NCBI GenBank assembly: GCA_002378665.1
Contig: DFSO01000013.1
Coordinates: 13,727 to 65,411 of the forward strand
Source: Loktanella sp. UBA3435
Lineage (GTDB): Bacteria; Pseudomonadota; Alphaproteobacteria; Rhodobacterales; Rhodobacteraceae
Direction: 5' to 3'
DNA: 51,685 bases
The position numbers were made by a program, and so were the translations under genes. The notes beneath the pieces are model-generated. The model was not told the origin of the DNA, searched no databases, and saw nothing but the letters and a program-made list of their open reading frames with translations. Below are positions 41,586 to 49,910 of the stretch, piece after piece (the first letter of the stretch is position 1; every line of letters starts with the position of its first letter).

Positions 41586-42388
41586 GCGTCGCGTTTCATG
41601 ATCCAGTCGACCTCGGGTGCGGCCACGAACCGCCATTTGCGCAGGGGGCCAGCCATGACGTTGAGGTAATACATCTCGAAGCCATAAGGCGCGCCGCAGG
41701 GGTGGTGGCCGCGCGGCACGAGGACCACGTCGCCATCGGACACGGCCATGGTCTCATCAAGCCCGCCGTCGTCGGTATAGACACGTTGGATGCCAAAGCC
41801 CGAGGCGGGGTTGAGGCGGTGGTAATAGGTTTCCTCAAGGTAGGTGATGCGCGGAAAGTCGTCTTCGTCGTGGCGGTGGCTTGGGTAGGATGACCAGTGG
41901 CCTGCGGGGGTGAAAACCTCGGTCACGAGAAGGCTGTCGCAGTAGTCCTCGTTCTCCATCGCGATGTTGTTGATGTAGCGGGTGTTGGTGCCTTTTCCGC
42001 GTTCCGTGAGCGTGATCCCGTCGGGGCCGATGCGGCGGGCTTGGTGCCCTGATTTTCCGGGTGCTGCGCAGACGGCGATCGTGCAATCTGTCGTGGCGGT
42101 GGCCTGCCAATCGCTGTCGTTTGGCAAGTAAAGGCAATGCGGCGGGGTTTTCTCGAACACATTCATGCGGTCGCCTAAAACGCCCCAGTCTTGGCCCGCC
42201 CCAGTGATCTGCGCCTTGCCTTCGATCATGACCAAGATGACCTCGCGGTCTCCTGTCGCCTCTGCCACGGTTTCACCAGCCCGCAAGCGGTACAGGCCAA
42301 AGCCGACATAGCGCCAACCAGCGCTCTCGAGGGTAATGTCGTGGACCTTGCCGTGGGTGCCGAAAGGTTTGCGTAAGAGGTTACTCAT
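41582..42388 (-). CDS. iolB: 5-deoxy-glucuronate isomerase IolB
   Basis: Cupin-fold isomerase that converts 5-deoxy-D-glucuronate to 2-deoxy-5-keto-gluconate in myo-inositol breakdown. The 268-aa protein (ATG 42388, with another ATG just before it) has family motifs WRYVGFGLYRLRAGE, GHWSSYPSHRHDEDDFP (metal-binding H-x-H and E region) and VLVPRGHHPCGAPYGFEMYYLNVMAG near the end. It overlaps the small membrane protein upstream by 8 nt and LacI A downstream. The other enzymes acting with it, IolC, IolD and a clear IolE, are not seen in this window, so the pathway is completed elsewhere or the enzyme serves a related cyclitol. Confidence 0.94.
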   Translation of the reverse strand: MSNLLRKPFGTHGKVHDITLESAGWRYVGFGLYRLRAGETVAEATGDREVILVMIEGKAQITGAGQDWGVLGDRMNVFEKTPPHCLYLPNDSDWQATATTDCTIAVCAAPGKSGHQARRIGPDGITLTERGKGTNTRYINNIAMENEDYCDSLLVTEVFTPAGHWSSYPSHRHDEDDFPRITYLEETYYHRLNPASGFGIQRVYTDDGGLDETMAVSDGDVVLVPRGHHPCGAPYGFEMYYLNVMAGPLRKWRFVAAPEVDWIMKRDA

Positions 42389-42599
42389 CATCGGTTTCCT
42401 GAAAGTTGGCTGGATCATAAGCAATGAAGAATTCATACCCAGTGTAAAGCGCCATGGCGCCAAACATCACGGCCCAACCTGCGTTTTGGTTGGACAGCTC
42501 AACGCCTGTCCAGACTGCAAGAACACCCGTCGTCAGAACACGCCGCCAAAGCGGTTGGAAAAACGGCAAGCGCAGGTCAAAGAATTTCTTTTTGCTCAT
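42381..42599 (-). CDS. Small two-helix membrane protein between iolG and iolB
   Basis: A 72-aa protein: basic start MSKKKFFDLRLPFF, one membrane helix VLTTGVLAVWTGVEL, a short turn (SNQNAG), a second helix WAVMFGAMALYTGYEFFI, and an acidic tail (NFQETDDE). It starts 14 nt after the iolG-like stop and its end overlaps iolB, so it is part of the operon. Function unknown; it could aid a transporter or be a membrane anchor. No family name offered. Confidence 0.75.
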   Translation of the reverse strand: MSKKKFFDLRLPFFQPLWRRVLTTGVLAVWTGVELSNQNAGWAVMFGAMALYTGYEFFIAYDPANFQETDDE

Positions 42600-42613
42600 G
42601 ATCCGATGCCGTC

Positions 42614-43606
42614 CTAACCGATTTTGATTGCTTGCCCTGTTTCTACGGACTTCAAGGCCGCATCTGCAAGCTCTAGTGCCTTAAGGCCGTCGAAACCTGT
42701 GGTGGGTGTGGGGGTGCCATTTGCGATTGCGGCGACGAATGCCGCGATTTCGTTGGCATAGGCGGCAGCGTAGCGCGACATAAAGAAGTTCAGGAGCGGT
42801 GGGCGTGTGTAGCCTGATGCGTTGGCGATCTCGATGCGGCTTTCGCGATGGTTCTCGGCAGCGACCGACCCAAGCGAGCCGTGCACTTCGATGCGCTGAT
42901 CATAGCCGTAAGTCGCGCGGCGCGAGTTGTTGATCGTCGCCTGCTTGCCGCTGACGGTGGTCAGGATCACGTTGACACTGTCGTAGTCGCCAAGGGCCTT
43001 GATCGCGGGGTCGGTAAGCACGGAGCCTGCGGCCTGTACGGTAGTCACCTCTTCGCCCAAGAGCCAGCGGGCGACGTCAAAATCGTGGATCGTCATATCG
43101 CGGAAGATGCCGCCAGAGCGTTTGATATAGTCGGCAGGCGGCGCACCTGGATCGCGGCTGGTGAGCGTGACCATTTCGACGTCGCCGATGGCACCGTCGT
43201 CGATGGCCTTTTTGAGCGCCATGAAGTCGGGGTCAAAGCGGCGGTTGAAGCCGACCATCAGGGTCGCTTTTTCCTCGGCCACGACTTTGATGCAATCGCG
43301 CACGCGATCGATGGACAGATCAACAGGCTTTTCGCAGAACACCGCTTTGCCAACGCGGGCGAATTGTTCGATCAGATCGGCGTGGGTGTCGGTGGGCGTG
43401 CAGATGACCACGGCGTCAACGTCGTCGCTGAGGCGAATTTCTTCGATGGTGCGGATGTCGCAGCCGTAAGCGTCGGACACCGATTGGGCCGCTGCTGCTA
43501 CGGGATCAGCGATAGCGACCAAAGTCGCTTGAGGTGTCGAGGCCACGGCCTTGGCGTGGACTTGTCCGATGCGGCCTGCGCCGAGAATAGCAAAGCGAAC
43601 TGTCAT
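42614..43606 (-). CDS. iolG: Gfo/Idh/MocA-family dehydrogenase (inositol 2-dehydrogenase-like)
   Basis: NAD(P)-dependent cyclitol/sugar dehydrogenase, 330 aa from the ATG at 43606. Rossmann motif FAILGAGRIGQVHAKAV, the catalytic EKP in CEKPVDLSIDRV (Lys as part of the active site), and SGGIFRDMTIHDFDVARWL with the conserved H-D pair are clear. Sequence and neighbours (iolB, cyclitol-type ABC transporter) favour inositol 2-dehydrogenase; a scyllo-inositol or inosamine dehydrogenase (MocA-like) is the alternative. A strong hairpin separates it from the ABC ATPase gene upstream. Confidence 0.9.
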   Translation of the reverse strand: MTVRFAILGAGRIGQVHAKAVASTPQATLVAIADPVAAAAQSVSDAYGCDIRTIEEIRLSDDVDAVVICTPTDTHADLIEQFARVGKAVFCEKPVDLSIDRVRDCIKVVAEEKATLMVGFNRRFDPDFMALKKAIDDGAIGDVEMVTLTSRDPGAPPADYIKRSGGIFRDMTIHDFDVARWLLGEEVTTVQAAGSVLTDPAIKALGDYDSVNVILTTVSGKQATINNSRRATYGYDQRIEVHGSLGSVAAENHRESRIEIANASGYTRPPLLNFFMSRYAAAYANEIAAFVAAIANGTPTPTTGFDGLKALELADAALKSVETGQAIKIG

Positions 43607-43693
43607 GTGATTTCCAACGTGATGGTGAGGGGGCAGACGCGCAAAGGCGGCATTTCCCGAAGGTTGATTGTGAAAAGGGGTGTCCCCAAAATG

Positions 43694-43730
43694 GGGCCGC
43701 GTTTTCGCCATTTGAGGCAAAACGCGACCC
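43694..43730 (-). terminator. Hairpin between ABC ATPase and iolG-like genes
   Basis: GGGCCGCGTTTT (43694-43705) pairs with AAAACGCGACCC (43719-43730) over 12 bp with one G-U pair (minus-strand RNA), with a 13-nt loop. On the minus strand it follows the ATPase stop by 14 nt and is followed by CCATTTTGGGG, a second small dyad. Probable partial terminator that lowers expression of the catabolic genes relative to transport. Confidence 0.55.
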
Positions 43731-43744
43731 GCAGCAAGGGGAGG

Positions 43745-44524
43745 TTAGTCGGCGTCCGCGTATTCGGGTTGGGTCTTGGCCCCCGTGATATAGCCCACCA
43801 CATCTTCGCCCGTGACTTTGTCGGCTTTAATGTCGAGATTGGCGCAGATGCGCCCGCGCCGGAACACGATAACACGGTCCACCAGATCAAAGACTTGGCG
43901 CATGTTGTGGCTGACCAAGATAAGCGGCTCGCCGTTCTCTTTGAGGGTGCGGATGATGTTCTCGACCTGTGCGGTTTCCTGCACGCCAAGCGCAGCTGTC
44001 GGCTCGTCCATGATCGTTAGTTTCGAGTGGAACGAGGCCGTGCGCGCGATGGCCACACATTGCCGCTGACCGCCTGACATGTTTTCGATGGAGTTGTGGA
44101 TATTGGGGATTTTCACGCCCGTTTTTTCCAGCGCAGCCAAAGTGTCGGCCTCCATCGCCTTATAGTCGAGGATGCGGAATGGGCCGAGCCAATTCCATTT
44201 CGTCTTTTCGCGTCCCAAGAAAAGGTTGTCAGGCACGTCGAGATGATCGGCCAAAGCGAGGTTTTGGAACACCGCTTCGATCCCTGCTTCGCGGGCATCA
44301 AGCGGGCCTGAAAAGCTGACGGGTTTGCCGTCAAAGAGAACCTCGCCGCGCGTGCGTTGTTCGACGCCGGTGATCTGGCGCACAAAGGTGGATTTCCCCG
44401 CCCCGTTATCGCCCATGATCGCCACGTGCTCGCCCTTGCGCAGGATGAAGTTTGCGTCTTTCAGAGCGTGGACACCGCCATAGTGTTTCGTCAGGCCGCG
44501 TGTTTCCAGAATGATATCTGACAT
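43745..44524 (-). CDS. Sugar ABC transporter ATP-binding protein (single domain)
   Basis: Cytosolic ATPase of a CUT2-type importer. The 259-aa protein has one ABC domain: Walker A GDNGAGKST (about 38-46), signature MSGGQRQCVAIAR, Walker B LTIMDEPTAALG and the switch SHNM. Most CUT2 ATPases (RbsA-like) carry two fused domains of about 500 aa; this is the single-domain FrcA-like form, which should work as a homodimer. GGGAGGG precedes the ATG. It follows the permease gene after 15 nt. Confidence 0.93.
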   Translation of the reverse strand: MSDIILETRGLTKHYGGVHALKDANFILRKGEHVAIMGDNGAGKSTFVRQITGVEQRTRGEVLFDGKPVSFSGPLDAREAGIEAVFQNLALADHLDVPDNLFLGREKTKWNWLGPFRILDYKAMEADTLAALEKTGVKIPNIHNSIENMSGGQRQCVAIARTASFHSKLTIMDEPTAALGVQETAQVENIIRTLKENGEPLILVSHNMRQVFDLVDRVIVFRRGRICANLDIKADKVTGEDVVGYITGAKTQPEYADAD

Positions 44525-44539
44525 GGTCTAGCCCTCCCC

Positions 44540-45613
44540 TTATGCCCGCGCCGCAGCACGTTTTTGTTGCCATTGATCCAGCGCCACAGCGCCGACGATG
44601 ATGCAGCCGAGAACCATTTCTTGATAGTACGCCCCAAGCTTGAGGAAGGTGAAACCAGAGGTGATAACCCCGATAATCAGCGCACCAATCACGGTGCCGA
44701 TGATCGAGCCGCGCCCACCAAACAGGGATACGCCGCCGATGACGGCCATGGCGATTGCTTCGAGTTCATAGGACAAGCCCATGCCCGATTGCGCAGTAAG
44801 GTTCTTGGAGGTCAGGATGACTGCCGCGAGACCTGCCAGCATACCCGCAATCGCGTAGACCATAATCAGGTGACGTGGCACGTTGATGCCCGACATCCGT
44901 GCGGCTGCTTCGTTGGAGCCAATCGCATAGGTGTGTTTGCCGTAAACGGTGTAATTCATAATGAAGTGGAACAGGACCGCGAGGCCAAGGAAGATGACGA
45001 CTGGCATCATGCCCGCGCCGAGCTTCGCATAGCTTTCTGTCGGGAATGACACCGGGTTGCCCTGTGACCACCACTGCGCGACGCCGCGAGCGAAAAGCAT
45101 CATGCCGAGGGTCGCGATGAAGGGCGGGATGCGCGAGAATGCGACGAGAATACCGTTCACGAGCCCCGCAATTATCCCGCAACCAAGGCCGACAAGGACG
45201 GGGACCACCACGGGGAGATCAAGGAATGAGGGGCCGAAAATCGCCTTTGGGTTCGGTCCGCCGTTCACTTCGGCAACCTGCGCGAAACTCATCGCGATCA
45301 TGGCCGTCGCACCAAGGACGGAGCCCGACGACAGATCAATCCCCGCGGTGATAATCACCTGCGTGACGCCAAGTGCAATGATGCCGATGATGGCAACCTG
45401 AATAATGATGATCCGCAGACGCGCCTCGTTAAAGATGCTGTCAAAGCGGTCGTTGCTGTCAAAAAGAAGGCTTTGGCCGACGTAAATCGCGCCGAGGACT
45501 TCAAAGATGATGATGATAAGAATGAGCGCTGCGAGGACGTTAAGCTCATTTGGCCATTGCCGCTTGGACTTGTCGTAGGTCAGGCCGCCCGTGCCGTGGC
45601 TTGTATCGGACAT
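44540..45613 (-). CDS. Sugar ABC transporter permease (RbsC/FrcC type)
   Basis: Membrane subunit of the CUT2 importer, 357 aa with about ten hydrophobic helices. Family motifs include TAGIDLSSGSVLGATAM, GLVNGILVAFSRIPPFIATLG (the conserved loop facing the ATPase), YAIGSNEAAARMSGI and GGVSLFGGRGSIIGT. Probably a homodimer with the single-domain ATPase. SD AAAGGGG lies a little far from the ATG at 45613. A very stable hairpin stands between this gene and the binding-protein gene. Confidence 0.93.
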   Translation of the reverse strand: MSDTSHGTGGLTYDKSKRQWPNELNVLAALILIIIIFEVLGAIYVGQSLLFDSNDRFDSIFNEARLRIIIIQVAIIGIIALGVTQVIITAGIDLSSGSVLGATAMIAMSFAQVAEVNGGPNPKAIFGPSFLDLPVVVPVLVGLGCGIIAGLVNGILVAFSRIPPFIATLGMMLFARGVAQWWSQGNPVSFPTESYAKLGAGMMPVVIFLGLAVLFHFIMNYTVYGKHTYAIGSNEAAARMSGINVPRHLIMVYAIAGMLAGLAAVILTSKNLTAQSGMGLSYELEAIAMAVIGGVSLFGGRGSIIGTVIGALIIGVITSGFTFLKLGAYYQEMVLGCIIVGAVALDQWQQKRAAARA

Positions 45614-45650
45614 CGTTTGAGTACCCCTTTAAAGTGTCTGTGATTGTGGT

Positions 45651-45679
45651 GTTTGGGGCGCACGCATGGCGCCCCAAAC
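45651..45679 (-). terminator. Perfect 11-bp hairpin between binding-protein and permease genes
   Basis: GTTTGGGGCGC (45651-45661) and its perfect complement GCGCCCCAAAC (45669-45679) enclose a 7-nt loop, 13 nt after the binding-protein stop on the minus strand. Such structures after the first transporter gene commonly protect its mRNA or partly end transcription, so that binding protein is made in excess over permease. Confidence 0.7.
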
Positions 45680-45692
45680 GGATGGAAACTAT

Positions 45693-46628
45693 TTACTGAA
45701 AGTCGCCAAGGTTCGCTGGTGTGACCAGCTTGAATGGGATGAAAACTGTCTTGTCGACAGCTTCGCCCGCAGCCAGCTTGATCGCTGTGTCGATGGAACC
45801 AGCACCCTGACCTGCAAGGTCTTGGAACACTGTGACGTCCATTTCGCCAGCCTGCATGGCCACAAGCGCGTCGGATGTCGCATCAACGCCACCAACAACA
45901 ACGGCGTCCATGGAGATGCCAGAAGCCTTCATTGCTTGGATCGCACCGATTGCCATTTCATCGTTGTTCGCAAAGACCGCGTCAAATGGCTCGCCCGAAG
46001 AGATCCAGTTCGTCATCAAGTCAGCCGCTTCATCGCGGGACCAGTTTGCTGTCTGCTCATCGATGATGGTGATGAAGTTACACATGTCCATGCCGATTAC
46101 GTCGTGGAAATCCTTGGTGCGCTGAACAGCCGCTTGGTTGGAAAGCTGGCCCATCATAACATATGCAGATGCACCGCCAGATTTGCCCTCAGCACGCAGT
46201 TGCTGGCACATTTGGAATGCAGCAAGTGTGCCGGATTCGATTTCGTTGGAGGCAACGAATGCCTGACCGTCTGGCAAGGACGCCATGTTCACCGGCTGGC
46301 GGTTCACGTAGACGAGCGGGATGCTGGCAGCGGCGGCTGCAGCCGACATCGCCTCGGTTGCGTTTGTGTCAACGGCGTTCACGATGATCGCATCAACGCC
46401 AGACGCGATGAAGTTGTTGATCTGGTCAAGCTGCTTGGCCACGTCGTCTGTCGCGTCTTCCATTTGCATGGTCACACCGTCGAGTGTTTCAACGTGGGCC
46501 GTCATGCCGTTGCGCATTACTGTCAGGCCGTTGTCGTCAAAACGTGCGACGGAAACGCCGATGTTTTGCGCCATTGCGGATGTTGACATAAGTGCGGCCA
46601 AGCCTGCGAGCATAAGTGTCTTTTTCAT
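45693..46628 (-). CDS. Sugar ABC transporter substrate-binding protein
   Basis: Periplasmic type-I binding protein of the RbsB/MocB class, 311 aa from the ATG at 46628 (GGGAGGACTACC upstream). The signal peptide is clear (KKTLMLAGLAALMSTSAMAQ, 20 residues), followed by a two-lobed domain with NNFIASGVDAIIVNAVDTNA, VYVNRQPVNMASL and FANNDEMAIGAIQAM, typical of ligands with pyranose or cyclitol rings. It is followed by the permease and ATPase after a stabilising hairpin. The ligand is inferred to be an inositol-type compound from IolB/IolG in the same operon. Confidence 0.93.
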   Translation of the reverse strand: MKKTLMLAGLAALMSTSAMAQNIGVSVARFDDNGLTVMRNGMTAHVETLDGVTMQMEDATDDVAKQLDQINNFIASGVDAIIVNAVDTNATEAMSAAAAAASIPLVYVNRQPVNMASLPDGQAFVASNEIESGTLAAFQMCQQLRAEGKSGGASAYVMMGQLSNQAAVQRTKDFHDVIGMDMCNFITIIDEQTANWSRDEAADLMTNWISSGEPFDAVFANNDEMAIGAIQAMKASGISMDAVVVGGVDATSDALVAMQAGEMDVTVFQDLAGQGAGSIDTAIKLAAGEAVDKTVFIPFKLVTPANLGDFQ

Positions 46629-46707
46629 TGGTAGTCCTCCCATTGGTGACGTCCGACCCACCGTTACGTTTGTCGGAACCCCTTATTGCAGGGGCGATCT
46701 ATTGAAC

Positions 46708-47496
46708 TTAAGCGGCGTCGCGCCTTAGCTCTGATGTGATGAAATCGATCGACTGTTTGATCGCCGTATAGGGATCAGCCAGCGCATGTATTTGGCGCGC
46801 AAAGCACTCAAAGGACACAGGGCCGTCATAGCCCGCAGCCATAAGGTCGCGCAGTTGAGAAATGTTCCCGAGCCTGTCGTTTTGATCGACCAATACGCGG
46901 TGTTCGTCTTCCATTTGATCCACGGTGAGATCAGGGTCGGTGACCCCTGAAATATGCACGATCCCTGTTTGCTGCGGGAAGATCGGACCGCCGCCAGCAA
47001 GGGTGTGGTGGAATGTGTCGTGCACGATCTTGAAATGTGTCTCGCCGCCAATCGCGGCAATCAGCTCGGCTTTTGAACGGAGTGACGAGCGGCCAAAGCC
47101 AAGCGGTTCAATCAGTGCCGTCATTCCTGCGTCTTGCAGCATCGGCAAGATCGCGGTCAGGGCCGTTTGCAAGTCGCCCGCTTGGGTGCCGTCGTTGCGT
47201 GGAATGAGGCTGATGGTCTCCGCGCCCGCGGCCGTTGCGGTGGCGATCAAATCCCGCACGGCTGTTTCGCGCTCTGCGTCCCATGCGTTGAACGGGTACA
47301 CTTGGCTGAGCCCCACAAGACGCAAGCCGTTGTCGGTGATCAGCTTGCCCACTTGCACCGCATCCATACCGCCAAAAAGCGGGCGCTCCAGATCGTTGCG
47401 TGCTTCGATCCCGATGCAGCCCAAACGGCGCGCCAAAACCACAAAGTCGGCGAAGGCCAAATTTGGGACTGTCATTTGGTTTAATGCAAATTGCAC
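46708..47496 (-). CDS. TIM-barrel epimerase/isomerase-like protein (IolE/IolH/MocC-like)
   Basis: A 262-aa xylose-isomerase-like TIM-barrel protein. A GTG at 47496 with GGGAGA 8 nt upstream gives the family-like start QFALNQMTVPNL; a TTG further up is less likely. Barrel motifs are LGCIGIEARND, the metal-binding Glu in ALIEPLGFG, KIVHDTFHHTLAG (His/Asp), GIVHISGV and YDGPVSFECF. Relatives include inosose dehydratase, IolH and MocC of rhizopine catabolism. It precedes the ABC binding-protein gene, 79 nt away. It probably acts on a keto-cyclitol; the exact reaction is not readable. Confidence 0.87.
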   Translation of the reverse strand: MQFALNQMTVPNLAFADFVVLARRLGCIGIEARNDLERPLFGGMDAVQVGKLITDNGLRLVGLSQVYPFNAWDAERETAVRDLIATATAAGAETISLIPRNDGTQAGDLQTALTAILPMLQDAGMTALIEPLGFGRSSLRSKAELIAAIGGETHFKIVHDTFHHTLAGGGPIFPQQTGIVHISGVTDPDLTVDQMEDEHRVLVDQNDRLGNISQLRDLMAAGYDGPVSFECFARQIHALADPYTAIKQSIDFITSELRRDAA

Positions 47497-47628
47497 GAAT
47501 AGCGTCTCCCACAAGTGGCGGTGAAATCCACAAGGACATCAACCGCTGTGCAATGAGCCATCAAGGAAAGGATTCGGTCAATTGTTTGGGTTAATTTTAT
47601 GCCATTGATGACGTGTTTTCACCCCACC

Positions 47629-47650
47629 TAATGACGTAATTTCGTCATTA
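47629..47650. promoter_or_regulatory. Inverted repeat TAATGACG-N6-CGTCATTA at the LacI B stop
   Basis: An 8-bp perfect inverted repeat (47629-47636 and 47643-47650) with a 6-nt spacer overlaps the last codon of LacI B and lies 133 nt upstream of the TIM-barrel gene, so it may be the operator of the TIM-barrel/transporter transcript. Related half-sites TGATGACGT (around 47606) and CGTCATTTT (48721-48729, in front of LacI B) occur nearby. Confidence 0.5.
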
Positions 47651-48679
47651 CAAAATCTCAGGAAGGATGATCCTCGGCTCTAAAAATTGCTGTCCTGTGA
47701 CGGGATCATCAGTTTCGTTTGTGGCGCGGACCATCATATCAATGACGGTTTCGCAAAGCTCTTTGAGGGGCGTTGAGATCGTCATCGTCACATAGCCATC
47801 AATAAGACCACTACGGCTTTCGGCCGTCAGTTCGTTGACCACCAGCGCCACCTTGGGCCGATCATGCACCTCGCGCAGGGCAGCAATTGCGCCTTCCATC
47901 CCGCCGCCTGCGACGTAAATTCCGCGCAGGTCCGGGTGTCTGTCCAAAAGCTCCAGCGTCGCTTCATAGGTCAGTTGACGGGTCTCTAAGTTGACCAATG
48001 TGTCAAGCACCGTAAAGCCCCGATCGACCTCGCGCACGAACGACCGAAACCCCACTTCGCGCAGGTCGTGACCATGCCATCGGTTGCCACCGACAAAGAT
48101 CGCGAGCTTGCCCGGTTCATGCACGGTTTTGGTGATCATCCATGCAGCTAACCTGCCAATCTTGACGTTATTGGTGCCTAAATAGGTACTTCTGATCCCT
48201 TGCGCGAAATCGTTCAGCATCGCGATGACATTCACGCCGTCATCTTTGAGGGTCTGCACAACCTGATTGAGCCGCTGATCATTAACCGCAATTGCGGCGA
48301 TAGAGTTACATTTCCGCCCCAGATCCGTGAGCAGTTTTGCGAATTCATCAGGCGATTGTGAGGAAGCGTAGCGGATGTCAATTGTGATCCGGTAATCCGT
48401 GCGTTCGGCGACGGCGAGTTCAATTTCTTTGGCAAAGTTTTTGAAAAACTCTTGTGACTTTTTCAAAAGCACAAAGCCCAAGCGCAACTCTGGCCTTGGT
48501 CTTTCAAGCCGGCTTTGGAACACCCCCATGCCGTGATAGCCGATCCTGTCGGCGGCGTCTGCGATCTTGCGCATGGTCTCTTCGCGCACCACGGCGCGGC
48601 CGTTGAGGGCGCGGTCTACAGTGGTCGGGCTGACCCCTGCGGCCAATGCCACGTCTTTGATTGTTGGTCGCCCTGCCAT
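47648..48679 (-). CDS. LacI-family regulator (paralogue B) of the polyol/ABC operon
   Basis: A 343-aa LacI-type regulator with HTH RPTIKDVALAAGVSPTTVDRALN and a ligand domain including GFVLLKKSQEFFKNFAKEI, STYLGTNNVKIGRLAAWM, IFVGGNRWHGHDLREVGF and LRGIYVAGGGMEGAIAALREV. These blocks align residue by residue with LacI paralogue A at 40557, so the two arose by duplication. SD AGAGG precedes the ATG at 48679. It lies between nagA and the TIM-barrel gene on the same strand. CGTCATT-type half-sites in both flanking gaps are candidate targets. Confidence 0.93.
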   Translation of the reverse strand: MAGRPTIKDVALAAGVSPTTVDRALNGRAVVREETMRKIADAADRIGYHGMGVFQSRLERPRPELRLGFVLLKKSQEFFKNFAKEIELAVAERTDYRITIDIRYASSQSPDEFAKLLTDLGRKCNSIAAIAVNDQRLNQVVQTLKDDGVNVIAMLNDFAQGIRSTYLGTNNVKIGRLAAWMITKTVHEPGKLAIFVGGNRWHGHDLREVGFRSFVREVDRGFTVLDTLVNLETRQLTYEATLELLDRHPDLRGIYVAGGGMEGAIAALREVHDRPKVALVVNELTAESRSGLIDGYVTMTISTPLKELCETVIDMMVRATNETDDPVTGQQFLEPRIILPEIL

Positions 48680-48738
48680 GATTAACCTCTCAAGTTGAAA
48701 GACCACAAATGGCATAAAACCGTCATTTTGGGAAGGCC

Positions 48739-48750
48739 TTGAAATTTCAA
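48739..48750. promoter_or_regulatory. 12-bp palindrome TTGAAATTTCAA upstream of LacI B
   Basis: A perfect palindrome in the 106-nt gap between nagA and LacI B. Its core TGAAATTTCA is identical to the best repeat in front of the XRE-cupin gene 25 kb away. It may be a site for that XRE regulator or a chance AT-rich dyad. Confidence 0.4.
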
Positions 48751-48785
48751 AGGTTTTTGCGAAGCGAGCTAACGCGCCGCTGAGG

Positions 48786-49910
48786 TCAAAGCAAAACCGG
48801 CTTACCGCCTTCTGCGGGCAGGTAAACTGCCGCCGCTTCCAAACGCCCTACCCCAGAGCTTTCGCGCAGCAATGACGCGGGCGTCGTCGTGGCACGTGGA
48901 ATGGCCAGTTCAGGGCTATCGCCCACATCGTTCATCATGAACGACAAAGCGCGTGGAATTTCGAGATCCGCCCCTGCGAGGGTTCCGTCGGCCAACGTCA
49001 ATTGCTGGTGTTTGCGAAAAACGTCGCGCCCGTTCAATTGAAAGCTATCAATCGCCGACCCAAGCGTCGCCATTGCGTCGGTGACCAAAAAGATGTGCTC
49101 TGACCGGGGCTTTGCCGCAAGCGCGATCCCTATCGTCGCGGGGTTCACGTGGACGCCGTCGGCGATAAAGCCTGCATAGATATCACCCCGTGACAGCGTC
49201 GCGCCGACCAATCCGGGTTCGCGGCTGCCAAGCTGGCTCATGGCGTTAAACAGATGCGTGACACAGCGTGCACCCACGTCAAAGGCACCAATGCAGGTCT
49301 GATAGTCAGCGTCGGTGTGACCGAGCGAGACAATGATACCTGCGTCGGCCATCGTTTTAATCTGTGCGTTGCTGGTCGTCTCTGGCGCCACGGTAACCAT
49401 GACGTTAGGCAGGGTTTCGGCGGCCTTCAGCAAAAGGGCCAGATCGTCGTCGGTCATTTTGCGGATGAGGTTAGGGTCATGAGCGCCTTTTCGCGCCACC
49501 GACAAATGCGGGCCTTCGAGGTGGATGCCGATGATACCTGCGACTTTTTGCGTGATCGCTTGGGCCACCGCGTCGATTGCCGCGCGGGTTCGCGCGGGCG
49601 TGTCGGTGATGAGCGTGGGTAGAATTGCTGCCGTGCCTGTTGAGAGATGAGCCTGCGCAATCGTGGTCAGCGCAGCGACAGATTGGTCGTCGTTGAACAT
49701 GATCCCGCCGCCGCCGTTGACCTGTAGATCGACAAAACCAGGGGTGATCATGCCGCCTGTTAGCACTTGGGTTGGACAGCCCTTGGGCAGCGCATTGGCA
49801 TCCATGACACGCCGCGATCCGTCAGCAAAGACCGCAAGCGCGTGGTGAAGATGGAGGGTAAAACCATCGTGGATTTGGGCACCGATATAGGCCTTTTTTA
49901 TTTGGGTCAT
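48786..49910 (-). CDS. nagA: N-acetylglucosamine-6-phosphate deacetylase NagA
   Basis: Metal-dependent amidohydrolase that removes the acetyl group from N-acetylglucosamine-6-phosphate. From the ATG at 49910 (4-nt overlap with the kinase gene) it has 374 aa. Motifs are the early PGFVDLQVNGGGG, metal-binding Glu in HLEGPHLS, GHTDADYQ (His) and THLFNAMSQ (His), and the catalytic Asp in LVTDAMA. The longer upstream frame is antisense to nothing useful and lies in the kinase gene. In this operon it may act on GlcNAc-6-P or on a phosphorylated N-acetyl cyclitol/amino sugar. Confidence 0.94.
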   Translation of the reverse strand: MTQIKKAYIGAQIHDGFTLHLHHALAVFADGSRRVMDANALPKGCPTQVLTGGMITPGFVDLQVNGGGGIMFNDDQSVAALTTIAQAHLSTGTAAILPTLITDTPARTRAAIDAVAQAITQKVAGIIGIHLEGPHLSVARKGAHDPNLIRKMTDDDLALLLKAAETLPNVMVTVAPETTSNAQIKTMADAGIIVSLGHTDADYQTCIGAFDVGARCVTHLFNAMSQLGSREPGLVGATLSRGDIYAGFIADGVHVNPATIGIALAAKPRSEHIFLVTDAMATLGSAIDSFQLNGRDVFRKHQQLTLADGTLAGADLEIPRALSFMMNDVGDSPELAIPRATTTPASLLRESSGVGRLEAAAVYLPAEGGKPVLL

